Source: Acanthosepion lycidas (taxonomy: Eukaryota; Mollusca; Cephalopoda; Sepiida; Sepiidae). Taken from it: a stretch of 64,000 bases of DNA. Under the pieces are notes generated by a model. The model did not search any database and was not told where the DNA came from. It saw nothing but the letters and a program-made list of their open reading frames with translations. Both the position numbers and the translations under genes were made by a program. Where the stretch lies: positions 50,871,112 through 50,935,111 of the forward strand of contig OZ010590.1 of assembly GCA_963932145.1 (NCBI GenBank), in the 5' to 3' direction. Below are positions 23,134 to 35,688 of the stretch, piece by piece (the first letter of the stretch is position 1; each line of letters opens with the position of its first letter).

Positions 23134-23513
23134 ACCCGGGGACGACTTGTTGTTACAGGCTAAAGTGTCAAACACGCTTCACACAGTCTTGCAGATATCA
23201 TCCATCTCTCAGTTCCGAAACCGATAATGAATCATTGATTTGTATTCGTTATTGTATTGGTTGCTTTCGGAAAATAACATTTTACCTCATACACACCGAC
23301 CTCATATTCAACACCTGCTTCATACCGCTCACTTTTACAGTCAGACGTGACACGCTCTAGAGATTTTTGATGTAAGGCGTAAACAGTACTAGCACCCAAA
23401 TTTAATCAGCTTTTGTCTGACAATCCATGAGTAAAATATTTGCATTTAAAATGGATTTCCTATTCCTCATAGAACATTTACAAAAACTACAGGTAAGAAC
23501 GATGAACTTGCTG

Positions 23514-23583
23514 GGCCGCGTGGCCTAATGGAAAAGGCGTCTGACTTCGAATCAGAAGATTGCGAGTTCGAGTCTCGTGGTCG
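23514..23583 (+). pseudogene. tRNA-Arg with 3-nt deletion, unit 15
   Basis: 70 nt instead of 73: three bases are missing where the T-stem meets the acceptor (CTCGTGGTCG instead of CTCGTCGTGGTCG). T-stem and acceptor stem cannot both form fully. The rest, including anticodon UCG, is consensus. Confidence 0.78.
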
Positions 23584-24222
23584 AATTTTGTTGTTCAACT
23601 AGATTCTGAAATCTTCTGGAATTTATTGCTGTGATACAGCACTGAATGTCCAATTAAGAAAAAGTCGCTCAGGACTAAAGAACAGCCTCATTTAGTATAT
23701 ACGTAGATTTTCTTGAACTTCAAGTCCCATTTCTTCCAGCCTTGATAATTTTGTAATTTTTATTTTTTTTATTTTTTTTCCGGCAGACGTATCGGATTCG
23801 AAACATTGTAAATTCAGCTCCATTCGTTATTCTCTAGAAGTGGTTTTTAAAATAAAGCAAACATTTCGTGGAAAATTTTGACATGTGCGACAATGCCTGA
23901 CGAATTCATGCCTCTGATTCCATCGGAGGTGTCTTGTCACGGAAACATCTACCAAAACATAGATTAAAAGGGCAAAGAAACTTTGACGTATTTTAATCTC
24001 GGAAAAATGCCATCATATCGGGCGACGACAAGTATATTGATAGGTAATAAATGTCGTTGGAAAATTAATTTCACACATTGTAATCAAAATAGTTGTTCCG
24101 AGAAGCATGAAAATCACCAAATTCGTCTCAGTTGTCCGTATGTGGATTATGAACACCGTCAAATATGAAGAAATGATCTATAATGATATTCCAGTTTGAC
24201 GATCAAGACCCGCAGACTTTAG

Positions 24223-24306
24223 GTCAGGGTTGCCGAGCGGTCTAAGGCGCTGCGTTTAGGTCGCTGTCGGGTCTTCCCGGCGTGGGTTCGAATCCCACTC
24301 CTGACA
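24223..24306 (+). tRNA. trnL-UAG: tRNA-Leu(UAG), unit 15
   Basis: G9T, and A42T which breaks the 28-42 anticodon-stem pair. Identical pair of changes in unit 28. Confidence 0.88.
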
Positions 24307-24706
24307 ATAGAACGACGTTATTTTCTTTTGCTATGATATATTTAGTCTTTCATGTAAAAAAATGAAAAAGAAAGAGCATTAAATTAAAAATCGCGTTTGT
24401 TGGCATGTCAATATTACGATCTAGAAGTTATGAAGTGCGTAAAAATACTAAAATGTTAATCATTTTGAAAACGATGCGTGCAATCGTACTGAACATAGGC
24501 TAGCTGTGTAAAATATAGTCATTCTTGAATACTAGACGAGTCCGTGGTAATGTGCAGAAAATGAATTTGAAAATAAATTTACTTTCTTGAAAGTTAACTT
24601 TTCCTAAAAGTTTTATTTTCGCCGTAATTATTGATGGATTGAGAATTATTTCCGAGCCGAGATATCAAATTGAATTGGGAAAATAAAAAAAACCTATAGG
24701 AAAGCA

Positions 24707-24778
24707 TTCCCACACCGGGAATCGAACCCGGGCCGCCTGGGTGAAAGCCAGGAATCCCAACCACTAGACCATGTGGGA
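24707..24778 (-). tRNA. trnE-UUC: tRNA-Glu(UUC), unit 16
   Basis: A21G, replacing a near-invariant base of the D-arm core (8-14-21) and of the A box. The nearest T-run after the gene is only TTT, so termination must use the more distant run. Confidence 0.88.
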
Positions 24779-25158
24779 ACCTGGGAACGATTTGTTGTTA
24801 CAGGCTAAAGTCTCAAACACGCTTCACACAGTCTTAGACATATCATCCATCTCTCAGTTCCGAAACCGATAATGAATCATTGATTTGTATTCGTTATTGT
24901 ATTGGTTGCTTTCGGAAAATAACATTTTACCTCATACACACCGACCTCATATTCAACACCTGCTTCATACCGCTCACTTTTACAGTCAGACGTGACACGC
25001 TCTAGAGATTGTTGATGTAAGGCGTAAACAGTACTAGCACCCAAATTTAATCAGCTTTTGTCTGACAATCCATGAGTAAAATATTTGCATTTAAAATGGA
25101 TTACCTATTCCTCATAGAACATTTACAAAAACTACAGGTAAGAACGATGAACTTGCTG

Positions 25159-25231
25159 GGCCGCGTGGCCTAATGGAAAAGGCGTCTGACTTCGAATCAG
25201 AAGATTGCGAGTACGAGTCTCGTCGTGGTCG
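25159..25231 (+). tRNA. trnR-UCG: tRNA-Arg(UCG), unit 16, T55 lost
   Basis: T55A changes the T-loop base that becomes pseudouridine 55 and damages the B box. Probably silent. Same in unit 29. Confidence 0.84.
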
Positions 25232-25847
25232 AATTTTGTTGTTCAACTAGATTCTGAAATCTTCTGGAATTTCTTGCTGTGATACAGCACTGAATGTCCA
25301 ATTAAGAAAAAGTCGCTCAGCACGAAAGAACAGCCTCTTTTAGTATATACGTAGATTTTCTTGAACTTCAAGTCCCATTTCTTCCAGCCTTGATAATTTT
25401 GTAATTTTTATTTTTTTTATTTTTTTTCCGGCAGACGTATCAGATTCGAAACATTGTAAATTCAGCTCCATTCGTTATTCTCTAGAAGTGGTTTTTAAAA
25501 TAAAGCAAACATTTCGTGGAAAATTTTGACATGTGCGACAATGCCTGACGAATTCATGCCTCTGATTCCATCGGAGGTGTCTTGTCACGGAAACATCTAC
25601 CAAAACTTTGACGTATTTTAATCTCGGAAAAATGCCATCATATCGGGCGACGACAAGTATATTGATAGGTAATAAATGTCGTTGGAAATTTCATTTCACA
25701 CATTGTAAACAAAATAGATGTTCCGAGAAGCCTGAAAATCACCAAATTCGTCTCAGTTGTCCGTATGTGGATTATGAACACCGTCAAATATGAAGAAATG
25801 ATCTATAATGATATTCCAGTTTGACGATCGAGACCAGCAGGCTTTAG

Positions 25848-25931
25848 GTCAGGGTGTCCGAGCGTTCTAAGGCGCTGCGTTTAGGTCGCAGTCGGGTCTT
25901 CCCGGCGTGGGTTCGAATCCCACTCCTGACA
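25848..25931 (+). tRNA. trnL-UAG: tRNA-Leu(UAG), unit 16, G10T and G19T
   Basis: G10T breaks the 10-25 pair; G19T removes the G19-C56 tertiary pair. Both lie in the A box. Likely impaired. Its duplicate in unit 29 is consensus. Confidence 0.84.
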
Positions 25932-26333
25932 ATAGAACGACGTTATTTTCTTTTGCTATGATATATTTAGTCTTTCATGTAAAAAAATGAAAAAGAAAGA
26001 GCATTAAATTAAAAATCGCGTCTGTTGGCATGTCAATATTACGATCTAGAAGTTATGAAGAGCGTAAAAATACTAAAATGTTAATCATTTTGAAAACGAT
26101 GCGTGCAATCGTACTGAACATAGGCTAGCTGTGTAAAATATAGTCATTCTTGAATACTAGACGAGTCCGTGGTCAATGTGCAGAAATTGAATTTGAAAAT
26201 AAATTTACTTTCTTGAAAGTTAACTTTTCCTAAAAGTTTTATTTTCGCCGTAATTATTGATGGATTGAGAATTATTTCCGAGCCGAGATATCAAATTGAA
26301 TTGGGAAAATAAAAAAAACCTATAGGAAAAACA

Positions 26334-26405
26334 TTCCCACACCGGGAATCGAAACCGGGCCGCCTGGGTGAAAGCCAAGAATCCTAACCACTAGACCATG
26401 TGGGA
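26334..26405 (-). tRNA. trnE-UUC: tRNA-Glu(UUC), unit 17, G53T
   Basis: G53T damages the 53-61 pair and B box; C28T gives a tolerable U-G pair in the anticodon stem. Same in unit 30. Confidence 0.84.
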
Positions 26406-26785
26406 ACCTGGGGACGATTTATTGTTACAGGCTAAAGTGTCAAACACGCTTCACACAGTCTTAGAGATATCATCCATCTCTCAGTTCCGAAACCGATAAT
26501 GAATCATTGATTTGTATTCGTTATTGTATTGGTTGCTTTCGGAAAATAACATTTTACCTCATACACACCGACCTCATATTCAACACCTGCTTCATACCGC
26601 TCACTTTTACAGTCAGACGTGACACGCTCTAGAGATTTTTGATGTAAGGCGTAAACAGTACTAGCACCCAAATTTAATCAGCTTTTGTCTGACAATCCAT
26701 GAGTAAAATATTTGCATTTAAAATGGATTTCCTATTCCTCATAGAACATTTACAAAAACTACAGGTAAGAACGATGAACTTGCTG

Positions 26786-26858
26786 GGCCGCGTGGCCTAA
26801 TGGAAAAGGCGTCTGACTTCGAATCAGAAGATTGTGAGTTCGAGTCTCGTCGTGGTCG
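26786..26858 (+). tRNA. trnR-UCG: tRNA-Arg(UCG), unit 17
   Basis: C50T makes a U-G pair in the T-stem (CpG transition); structure kept. Same in unit 30. Confidence 0.93.
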
Positions 26859-27474
26859 AATTTTGTTGTTCAACTAGATTCTGAAATCTTCTGGAATTTA
26901 TTGCTGTGATACAGCACTGAATGTGCAATTAAGAAAAAGTCGCTCAGCACTAAAGAACACCTTCCTTTAGTATATACGTAGATTTTCTTGAACTTCAAGT
27001 CCCATTTCTTCCAGCCTTGATAATTTTGTAATTTTTATTTTTTTTATTTTTTTTCCGGCAGACGTATCAGATTCGAAACATTGTAAATTCAGCTCCATTC
27101 TTTATTCTCTAGAAGTGGTTTTTAAAATAAAGCAAACATTTCGTGGAAAATTTTGACATGTGCGACAATGCCTGACGAATTCATGCCTCTGATTCCATCG
27201 GAGGTGTCTTGTCACGGAAACATCTACCAAAACTTTGACGTATTTTAATCTCGGAAAAATGCCATCATATCGGGCGACGACAAGTATATTGATAGGTAAT
27301 AAATGTCGTTGGAAAATTCATTTCACACATTGTAATCAAAATAGTTGTTCCGAGAAGCCTGAAAATCACCAAATTCGTCTCAGTTGTCCGTATGTGGATT
27401 ATGAACACCGTCAAATATGAAGAAATGATCTATAATGATATTCCCGTTTGCCGATCAAGACCAGCAGACTTTAG

Positions 27475-27558
27475 GTCAGGGTGGCCGAGCGGTCTAAGGC
27501 GCTGCGTTTAGGTCGCAGTCGGGTCTTCCCGGCGTGGGTTCGAATCCCACTCCTGACA
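27475..27558 (+). tRNA. trnL-UAG: tRNA-Leu(UAG), unit 17
   Basis: Gene is consensus. The 3' flank reads AATAGAA rather than AATTGAA, and 10 bp are deleted near 27606. Confidence 0.96.
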
Positions 27559-27950
27559 ATAGAACGACGTTATTTTCTTTTGCTATGATATATTTAGTCT
27601 TTCATGAAAAAGAAAGAGCATTAAATTAAAAATCGCGTCTGTTGGCATGTCAATATTACGATCTAGAAGTTATGAAGAGCGTAAAAATACTAAAATGTTA
27701 ATCATTTTGAAAACAATGCGTGCAATCGTACTGAACATAGGCTAGCTGTGTAAAATATAGTCATTCTTGAATACTAGACGAGTCCGTGGTCAATGTGCAG
27801 AAATTGAATTTGAAAATAAATTTACTTTCTTGAAAGTTAACTTTTCCTAAAAGTTTTATTTTCGCCGTAATTATTGATGGATTGAGAATTATTTCCGTGC
27901 CGAGATATCAAATTGAATTGGGAAAATAAAAAAAACCTATAGGAAAAGTA

Positions 27951-28022
27951 TTCCCACACCGGGAATCGAACCCGGGCCGCCTGGTTGAAAGCCAGGAATC
28001 CCAACCAGTAGACCATGTGGGA
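27951..28022 (-). tRNA. trnE-UUC: tRNA-Glu(UUC), unit 18
   Basis: G15C and A21G in the D-arm core, plus C38A in the anticodon loop. Stems intact. Same in unit 31. Confidence 0.86.
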
Positions 28023-28402
28023 ACCTGGGGACGATTTGTTGTTACAGGCTAAAGTCTCAAACACGCTTCACACAGTCTTAGAGATATCATCCATCTCTCA
28101 GTTCCGAAACCGATAATGAATCATTGATTTGTATTCGTTATTGTATTGGTTGCTTTCGGAAAATAACATTTTACCACATACACACCGACCACATATTCAA
28201 CACCTGCTTCATACCGCTCACTTTTACACCCAGACGTGACACGCTCTAGAGATTTTTGATGTAAGGCGTAAACAGTACTAGCACCCAAATTTAATCAGCT
28301 TTTGTCTGACAATCCATGAGTAAAATATTTGCATTTAAAATGGATTTCCTATTCCTCATAGAACATTTACAAAAACTACAGGTAAGAACGATGAACTTGC
28401 TG

Positions 28403-28475
28403 GGCCGCGTGGCCTAATGGAAAAGGCGTCTGACTTCGAATCAGAAGATTGCGAGTTCGAGTCTCGTCGTGGTCG
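28403..28475 (+). tRNA. trnR-UCG: tRNA-Arg(UCG), unit 18
   Basis: Matches the unit 1 copy. Confidence 0.96.
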
Positions 28476-29091
28476 AATTTTGTTGTTCAACTAGATTCTG
28501 AAATCTTCTGGAATTTATTGCTGTGATGCAGCACTGAATGTCCAATTAAGCAAAAGTCGCTCAGGACTAAAGAACAGCCTCTTTTAGTATATACGTAGAT
28601 TTTCTTGAACTTCAAGTCCCATTTCTTCCAGCCTTGATAATTTTGTAATTTTTATTTTTTTTATTTTTTTTCCGGCAGACGTATCAGATTCGAAACATTG
28701 TAAATTCAGCTCCATTCGTTATTCTTTAGAAGTGGTTTTTAAAATAAAGCAAACATTTCGTGGAAAATTTTGACATGTGCGACAATGCCTGACGAATTCA
28801 TGCCTCTGATTCCATCGGAGGTGTCTTGTCACGGAAACATCTACCAAAACTTTGACGTATTTTAATCTCGGAAAAATGCCATCATATCGGGCGACGACAA
28901 GTATATTGATAGGTAATAAATGTCGTTGGAAAATTAATTTCACACATTGTAATCAAAATAGTTGTTCCGAGAAGCATGAAAATCACCAAATTCGTCACAG
29001 TTGTCCGTATGTGGATTATGAACACCGTCAAATATGAAGAAATGATCTATAATGATATTCCAGTTTGACGAACGAGACCAGCAGTCTTTAG

Positions 29092-29175
29092 GTCAGGGTG
29101 GCCGAGCGGTCTAAGGCGCTGCGTTTAGGTCGCAGTCGGGTCTTCCCGGCGTGGGTTCGAATCCCACTCCTGACA
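29092..29175 (+). tRNA. trnL-UAG: tRNA-Leu(UAG), unit 18
   Basis: Gene is consensus. Confidence 0.96.
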
Positions 29176-29577
29176 ATAGAACGACGTTATTTGCTTTTGC
29201 TATGATATATTTAGTCTTTCATGTAAAAAAATGAAAAAGAAAGAGCATTAAATTAAAAATCGCGTCTGTTGGTATGTCAATATTACGATCTAGAAGTTAT
29301 GAAGAGCGTAAAAATACTAAAATGTTAATCATTTTGAAAACGATGCGTGCAATCGTACTGAACATAGGCTAGCTGTGTAAAATATAGTCATTCTTGAATA
29401 CTAGACGAGTCCGTGGTCAATGTGCAGAAATTGAATTTGAAAATAAATTTACTTTCTTGAAAGTTAACTTTTCCTAAAAGTTTTATTTTCGCCGTAATTA
29501 TTGATGGATTGAGAATTATTTCCGTGCCGAGATATCAAATTGAATTGGGAAAATAAAAAAAACCTATAGGAAAAGCA

Positions 29578-29649
29578 TTCCCACACCGGGAATCGAACCC
29601 GGGCCGCCTGGTTGAAAGCAAGGAATCCCAACCAGTAGACCATGTGGGA
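29578..29649 (-). tRNA. trnE-UUC: tRNA-Glu(UUC), unit 19, four changes
   Basis: G15C, A21G and C38A as in unit 18, plus G30T which breaks the 30-40 anticodon-stem pair. Same in unit 32. Possible pseudogene. Confidence 0.8.
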
Positions 29650-30029
29650 ACCTGGGGACGATTTGTTGTTACAGGCTAAAGTCTCAAACACGCTTCACAC
29701 AGTCTTAGACATATCATCCATCTCTCAGTTCCGAAACCGATAATGAATCATTGATTTGTATTCGTTATTGTATTGGTTGCTTTCGGAAAATAACATTTTA
29801 CCTCATACACACCGACCTCATATTCAACACCTGCTTCATACCGCTCACTTTTACACTCAGACGTGACACGCTCTAGAGATTTTTGATGTAAGGCGTAAAC
29901 AGTACTAGCACCCAAATTTAATCAGCTTTTGTCTGACAATCCATGAGTAAAATATTTGCATTTAAAATGGATTTCCTATTCCTCATAGAACATTTACAAA
30001 AACTACAGGTAAGAACGATGAACTTGCTG

Positions 30030-30102
30030 GGCCGCGTGGCCTAATGGAAAAGGCGTCTGACTTCGAATCAGAAGATTGCAAGTTCGAGTCTCGTCGTGGT
30101 CG
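30030..30102 (+). tRNA. trnR-UCG: tRNA-Arg(UCG), unit 19
   Basis: G51A gives an A-C mismatch in the T-stem (CpG transition). Also in units 23, 32, 35 and 39. Confidence 0.9.
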
Positions 30103-30718
30103 AATTTTGTTGTTCAACTAGATTCTGAAATCTTCTGGAATTTATTGCTGTGATACAGCACTGAATGTCCAATTAAGAAAAAGTCGCTCAGCACGAAAGA
30201 ACAGCCTCTTTTAGTATATACGTAGATTTTCTTGAACTTCAAGTCCCATTTCTTCCAGCCTTGATAATTTTGTAATTTTTATTTTTTTTATTTTTTTTCC
30301 GGCAGACGTATCAGTTTCGAAACATTGTAAATTCAGCTCCATTCGTTATTCTTTAGAAGTGGTTTTTAAAATAAAGCAAACATTTCGTGGAAAATTTTGA
30401 CATGTGCGACAATGCCTGACGAATTCATGCCTCTGATTCCATCGGAGGTGTCTTGTCACGGAAACATCTACCTAAACTTTGACGTATTTTAATCTCGGAA
30501 AAATGCCATCATATCGGGCGACGACAAGTATATTGATAGGTAATAAATGTCGTTGGAAAATTCATTTCACACATTGTAATCAAAATAGTTGTTCCGAGAA
30601 GCATGAAAATCACCAAATTCGTCTCAGTTGTCCGTATGTGGATTATGAACACCGTCAAATATGAAGAAATGATCTATAATGATATTCCAGTTTGACGATC
30701 GAGATCAGCAGGCTTTAG

Positions 30719-30802
30719 GTCAGGGTGGCCGAGCGTTCTAAGGCGCTGCGTTTAGGTCGCAGTCGGGTCTTCCCGGCGTGGGTTCGAATCCCACTCCTGA
30801 CA
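30719..30802 (+). tRNA. trnL-UAG: tRNA-Leu(UAG), unit 19, G19T
   Basis: G19T removes the G19-C56 contact between D- and T-loops; G10 is normal. Confidence 0.87.
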
Positions 30803-31209
30803 ATTGAACAACGTTATTTTCTTTTGCTATGATATATTTAGTCTTTCATGTAAAAAAATGAAAAAGAAAGAGCATTAAATTAAAAATCGCGTCAGTTGGC
30901 ATGTCAATATTACGATCTAGAAGTTATGAAGAGCGTAAAAATACTAAAATGTTAATCATTTTGAAAACGATGCGTGCAATCGTACTGAACATAGGCTAGC
31001 TATGTAAAATATAGTCATTCTTGAATACTAGACGAGTCCGTGGTCAATGTGCAGAAATTGAATTTGAAAATAAATTTACTTTCTTGAAAGTTAACTTTTC
31101 CTAAAAGTTTTATTTTCGCCGTAATTATTGATGGATTGAGAATTATTTCCGAGCCGAGATATCAAATTGAATTGGGCGAAAAAAAAAAAAAAAACCTATA
31201 GGAAAAGCA

Positions 31210-31281
31210 TTCCGACACCGGGAATCGAACCCGAGCAGCCTGCGTGAAAGCCAGGAATCCTAACCACTACACCATGTGGGA
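31210..31281 (-). pseudogene. tRNA-Glu-like, degenerate, unit 20
   Basis: C12G, C39G, G45T, C49T and G69C: mismatches in acceptor, D- and anticodon stems. Its downstream T-run has grown to 16 (31179-31194). Unit 33 is identical and unit 27 is a relative. The group looks like an older, separately evolving Glu lineage. Confidence 0.75.
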
Positions 31282-31661
31282 ACCTGGAATCAGTTTGTTG
31301 TTACAGGCTAAAGTGTCAAATACTCTTCACACAGTCTTAGAGATATTATCCATCTCTCAGTTCCGAAACCGATAATGAATCATTGATTTGTATTCGTTAT
31401 TGTATTGGTTGCTTTCGGAAAATAACATTTTACCTCATACACACCGACATCATATTCAACACCTGCTTCATACCGCTCACTTTTACAGTCAGACGTGACA
31501 CGCTCTAGAGATTTTTGATGTAAGGCGTAAACAGTACTAGCACCCAAATTTAATCAGCTTTTGTCTGACAATCCATGAGTAAAATATTTGCATTTAAAAT
31601 GGATTTCCTATTCCTCATAGAACATTTACAAAAACTACAGGTAAGAACGATGAACTTGCTG

Positions 31662-31734
31662 GGCCGCGTGGCCTAATGGAAAAGGCGTCTGACTTCGAAT
31701 CAGAAGATTGCGAGTTCGAGTCTCGTCGTGGTCG
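31662..31734 (+). tRNA. trnR-UCG: tRNA-Arg(UCG), unit 20
   Basis: Gene matches unit 1. Confidence 0.96.
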
Positions 31735-32350
31735 AATTTTGTTGTTCAACAAGATTCTGAAATCTTCTGGAATTTATTGCTGTGATACAGCACTGAATGT
31801 CCAATTAAGAAAAAGTCGCTCAGCACGAAAGAACAGCCTCTTTTAGTATATACGTAGATTTTCTTGAACTTCAAGTCCCATTTCTTCCAGCCTTGATAAT
31901 TTTGTAATTTTTATTTTTTTTATTTTTTTTCCGGCAGACGTATCAGTTTCGAAACATTGTAAATTCAGCTCCATTCGTTATTCTTTAGAAGTGGTTTTTA
32001 AAATAAAGCAAACATTTCGTGGAAAATTTTGACATGTGCGACAATGCCTGACGAATTCATGCCTCTGATTCCATCGGAGGTGTCTTGTCACGGAAACATC
32101 TACCTAAACTTTGACGTATTTTAATCTCGGAAAAATGCCATCATATCGGGCGACGACAAGTATATTGATAGGTAATAAATGTCGTTGGACAATTCATTTC
32201 ACACATTGTAATCAAAATAGTTGTTCCGAGAAGCATGAAAATCACCAAATTCGTCTCAGTTGTCCGTATGTGGATTATGAACACCGTCAAATATGAAGAA
32301 ATGATCTATAATGATATTCCAGTTTGACGATCGAGATCAGCAGGCTTTAG

Positions 32351-32434
32351 GTCAGGGTGTCCGAGCGTTCTAAGGCGCTGCGTTTAGGTCGCAGTCGGGT
32401 CTTCCCGGCGTGGGTTCGAATCCCACTCCTGACA
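32351..32434 (+). tRNA. trnL-UAG: tRNA-Leu(UAG), unit 20, G10T and G19T
   Basis: Same two D-arm changes as unit 16. Confidence 0.84.
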
Positions 32435-32836
32435 ATTGAACGACGTTATTTTCTTTTGCTATGATATATTTAGTCTTTCATGTAAAAAAATGAAAAAGAA
32501 AGAGCATTAAATTAAAAATCGCGTCTGTAGGCATGTCAATATTACGATCTAGATGTTATGAAGAGCGTAAAAATACTAAAATGTTAATCATTTTGAAAAC
32601 GATGCGTGCAATCGTACTGAACATAGGCTAGCTGTGTAAAATATAGTCATTCTTGAATACTAGACGAGTCCGTGGTCAATGTGCAGAAATTGAATTTGAA
32701 AATAAATTTACTTTCTTGAAAGTTAACTTTTCCTAAAAGTTTTATTTTCGCCGCAATTATTGATGGATTGAGAATTATTTCCGAGCCGAGATATCAAATT
32801 GAATTGGGAAAATAAAAAAAACCTATAGGAAAAGCA

Positions 32837-32908
32837 TTCCCACACCGGGAATCGAACCCGGGCCGCCTGGGTGAAAGCCAGGAATCCCAACCACTAGACC
32901 ATGTGGGA
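32837..32908 (-). tRNA. trnE-UUC: tRNA-Glu(UUC), unit 21
   Basis: A21G only; stems intact. Confidence 0.9.
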
Positions 32909-33288
32909 ACCTGGGGACGATTTGTTGTTACAGGCTAAAGTCTCAAACACGCTTCACACAGTCTTAGACATATCATCCATCTCTCAGTTCCGAAACCGAT
33001 AATGAATCATTGATTTGTATTCGTTATTGTATTGGTTGCTTTCGGAAAATAACATTTTACCTCATACACACCGACCTCATATTCAACACCTGCTTCATAC
33101 CGCTCACTTTTACACTCAGACGTGACACGCTCTAGAGATTTTTGATGTAAGGCGTAAACAGTACTAGCACCCAAATTTAATCAGCTTTTGTCTGACAATC
33201 CATGAGTAAAATATTTGCATTTAAAATGGATTTCCTATTCCTCATAGAACATTTACAAAAACTACAGGTAAGAACGATGAACTTGCTG

Positions 33289-33361
33289 GGCCGCGTGGCC
33301 TAATGGAAAAGGCGTCTGACTTCGAATCAGAAGATTGCGAGTTCGAGTCTCATCGTGGTCG
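33289..33361 (+). tRNA. trnR-UCG: tRNA-Arg(UCG), unit 21
   Basis: G64A breaks the 50-64 T-stem pair (CpG transition). Also in units 24, 34, 36 and 38. Confidence 0.9.
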
Positions 33362-33977
33362 AATTTTGTTGTTCAACTAGATTCTGAAATCTTCTGGAAT
33401 TTATTGCTGTGATACAGCACTGAATGTCCAATTAAGAAAAAGTCGCTCAGCACGAAAGAACAGCCTCTTTTAGTATATACGTAGATTTTCTTGAACTTCA
33501 AGTCCCATTTCTTCCAGCCTTGATAATTTTGTAATTTTTATTTTTTTTATTTTTTTTCCGGCAGACGTATCAGTTTCGAAACATTGTAAATTCAGCTCCA
33601 TTCGTTATTCTTTAGAAGTGGTTTTTAAAATAAAGCAAACATTTCGTGGAAAATTTTGACATGTGCGACAATGCCTGACGAATTCATGCCTCTGATTCCA
33701 TCGGAGGTGTCTTGTCACGGAAACATCTACCTAAACTTTGACGTATTTTAATCTCGGAAAAATGCCATCATATCGGGCGACGACAAGTATATTGTTAGGT
33801 AATAAATGTCGTTGGAAAATTCATTTCACACATTGTAATCAAAATAGTTGTTCCGAGAAGCATGAAAATCACCAAATTCGTCTCAGTTGTCCGTATGTGG
33901 ATTATGAACACCGTCAAATATGAAGAAATGATCTATAATGATATTCCAGTTTGACGATCGAGATCAGCAGGCTTTAG

Positions 33978-34061
33978 GTCAGGGTGTCCGAGCGTTCTAA
34001 GGCGCTGCGTTTAGGTCGCAGTCGGGTCTTCCCGGCGTGGGTTCGAATCCCACTCCTGACA
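33978..34061 (+). tRNA. trnL-UAG: tRNA-Leu(UAG), unit 21, G10T and G19T
   Basis: D-arm changes G10T and G19T. Confidence 0.84.
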
Positions 34062-34463
34062 ATTGAACGACGTTATTTTCTTTTGCTATGATATATTTAG
34101 TCTTTCATGTAAAAAAATGAAAAAGAAAGAGCATTAAATTAAAAATCGCGTCTGTAGGCATGTCAATATTACGATCTAGATGTTATGAAGAGCGTAAAAA
34201 TACTAAAATGTTAATCATTTTGAAAACGATGCGTGCAATCGTACTGAACATAGGCTAGCTGTGTAAAATATAGTCATTCTTGAATACTAGACGAGTCCGT
34301 GGTCAATGTGCAGAAATTGAATTTGAAAATAAATTTACTTTCTTGAAAGTTAACTTTTCCTAAAAGTTTTATTTTCGCCGCAATTATTGATGGATTGAGA
34401 ATTATTTCCGAGCCGAGATATCAAATTGAATTGGGAAAATAAAAAAAACCTATAGGAAAAACA

Positions 34464-34535
34464 TTCCCACACCGGAAATCGAACCCGGGCCGCCTGGGTG
34501 AAAGCCAGGAATCCTAACCACTAGACCATGTGGGA
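34464..34535 (-). tRNA. trnE-UUC: tRNA-Glu(UUC), unit 22
   Basis: C61T gives a G53-U61 pair in the T-arm, at the B box edge; A21 is normal. The flanks resemble unit 17 on the 3' side of the gene and unit 20 further upstream of it. Confidence 0.91.
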
Positions 34536-34915
34536 ACCTGGGGACGATTTATTGTTACAGGCTAAAGTGTCAAATACTCTTCACACAGTCTTAGAGATAT
34601 TATCCATCTCTCAGTTCCGAAACCGATAATGAATCATTGATTTGTATTCGTTATTGTATTGGTTGCTTTCGGAAAATAACATTTTACCTCATACACACCG
34701 ACATCATATTCAACACCTGCTTCATACCGCTCACTTTTACAGTCAGACGTGACACGCTCTAGAGATTTTTGATGTAAGGCGTAAACAGTACTAGCACCCA
34801 AATTTAATCAGCTTTTGTCTGACAATCCATGAGTAAAATATTTGCATTTAAAATGGATTTCCTATTCCTCATAGAACATTTACAAAAACTACAGGTAAGA
34901 ACGATGAACTTGCTG

Positions 34916-34988
34916 GGCCGCGTGGCCTAATGGAAAAGGCGTCTGACTTCGAATCAGAAGATTGCGAGTTCGAGTCTCGTCGTGGTCG
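34916..34988 (+). tRNA. trnR-UCG: tRNA-Arg(UCG), unit 22
   Basis: Gene matches unit 1. Downstream CAACAAGATT is shared with units 20, 33 and 37. Confidence 0.96.
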
Positions 34989-35604
34989 AATTTTGTTGTT
35001 CAACAAGATTCTGAAATCTTCTGGAATTTATTGCTGTGATACAGCACTGAATGTCCAATTAAGAAAAAGTCGCTCAGCACGAAAGAACAGCCTCTTTTAG
35101 TATATACGTAGATTTTCTTGAACTTCAAGTCCCATTTCTTCCAGCCTTGATAATTTTGTAATTTTTATTTTTTTTATTTTTTTTCCGGCAGACGTATCAG
35201 TTTCGAAACATTGTAAATTCAGCTCCATTCGTTATTCTTTAGAAGTGGTTTTTAAAATAAAGCAAACATTTCGTGGAAAATTTTGACATGTGCGACAATG
35301 CCTGACGAATTCATGCCTCTGATTCCATCGGAGGTGTCTTGTCACGGAAACATCTACCTAAACTTTGACGTATTTTAATCTCGGAAAAATGCCATCATAT
35401 CGGGCGACGACAAGTATATTGATAGGTAATAAATGTCGTTGGACAATTCATTTCACACATTGTAATCAAAATAGTTGTTCCGAGAAGCATGAAAATCACC
35501 AAATTCGTCTCAGTTGTCCGTATGTGGATTATGAACACCGTCAAATATGAAGAAATGATCTATAATGATATTCCCGTTTGCCGATCAAGACCAGCAGACT
35601 TTAG

Positions 35605-35688
35605 GTCAGGGTGGCCGAGCGGTCTAAGGCGCTGCGTTTAGGTCGCAGTCGGGTCTTCCCGGCGTGGGTTCGAATCCCACTCCTGACA
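35605..35688 (+). tRNA. trnL-UAG: tRNA-Leu(UAG), unit 22
   Basis: Gene is consensus, unlike its immediate neighbours in units 21 and 23; its 5' flank is that of unit 17. Confidence 0.96.

Larger units (their letters stand above)
21370..23578. repeat. Duplicated segment, copy 1 (units 14-15)
   Basis: Near-identical to 39280-41488 at a constant offset of 17,910 bp (11 units). Diagnostic shared changes: Glu G53C twice, Leu G70A, and the altered bases after the Glu gene (CCCGGGGACGACTT). Ends are set by the first differences on each side: GATTGTG versus GATTGAG on the left, the 3-nt deletion in tRNA-Arg of unit 15 on the right. Confidence 0.8.
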
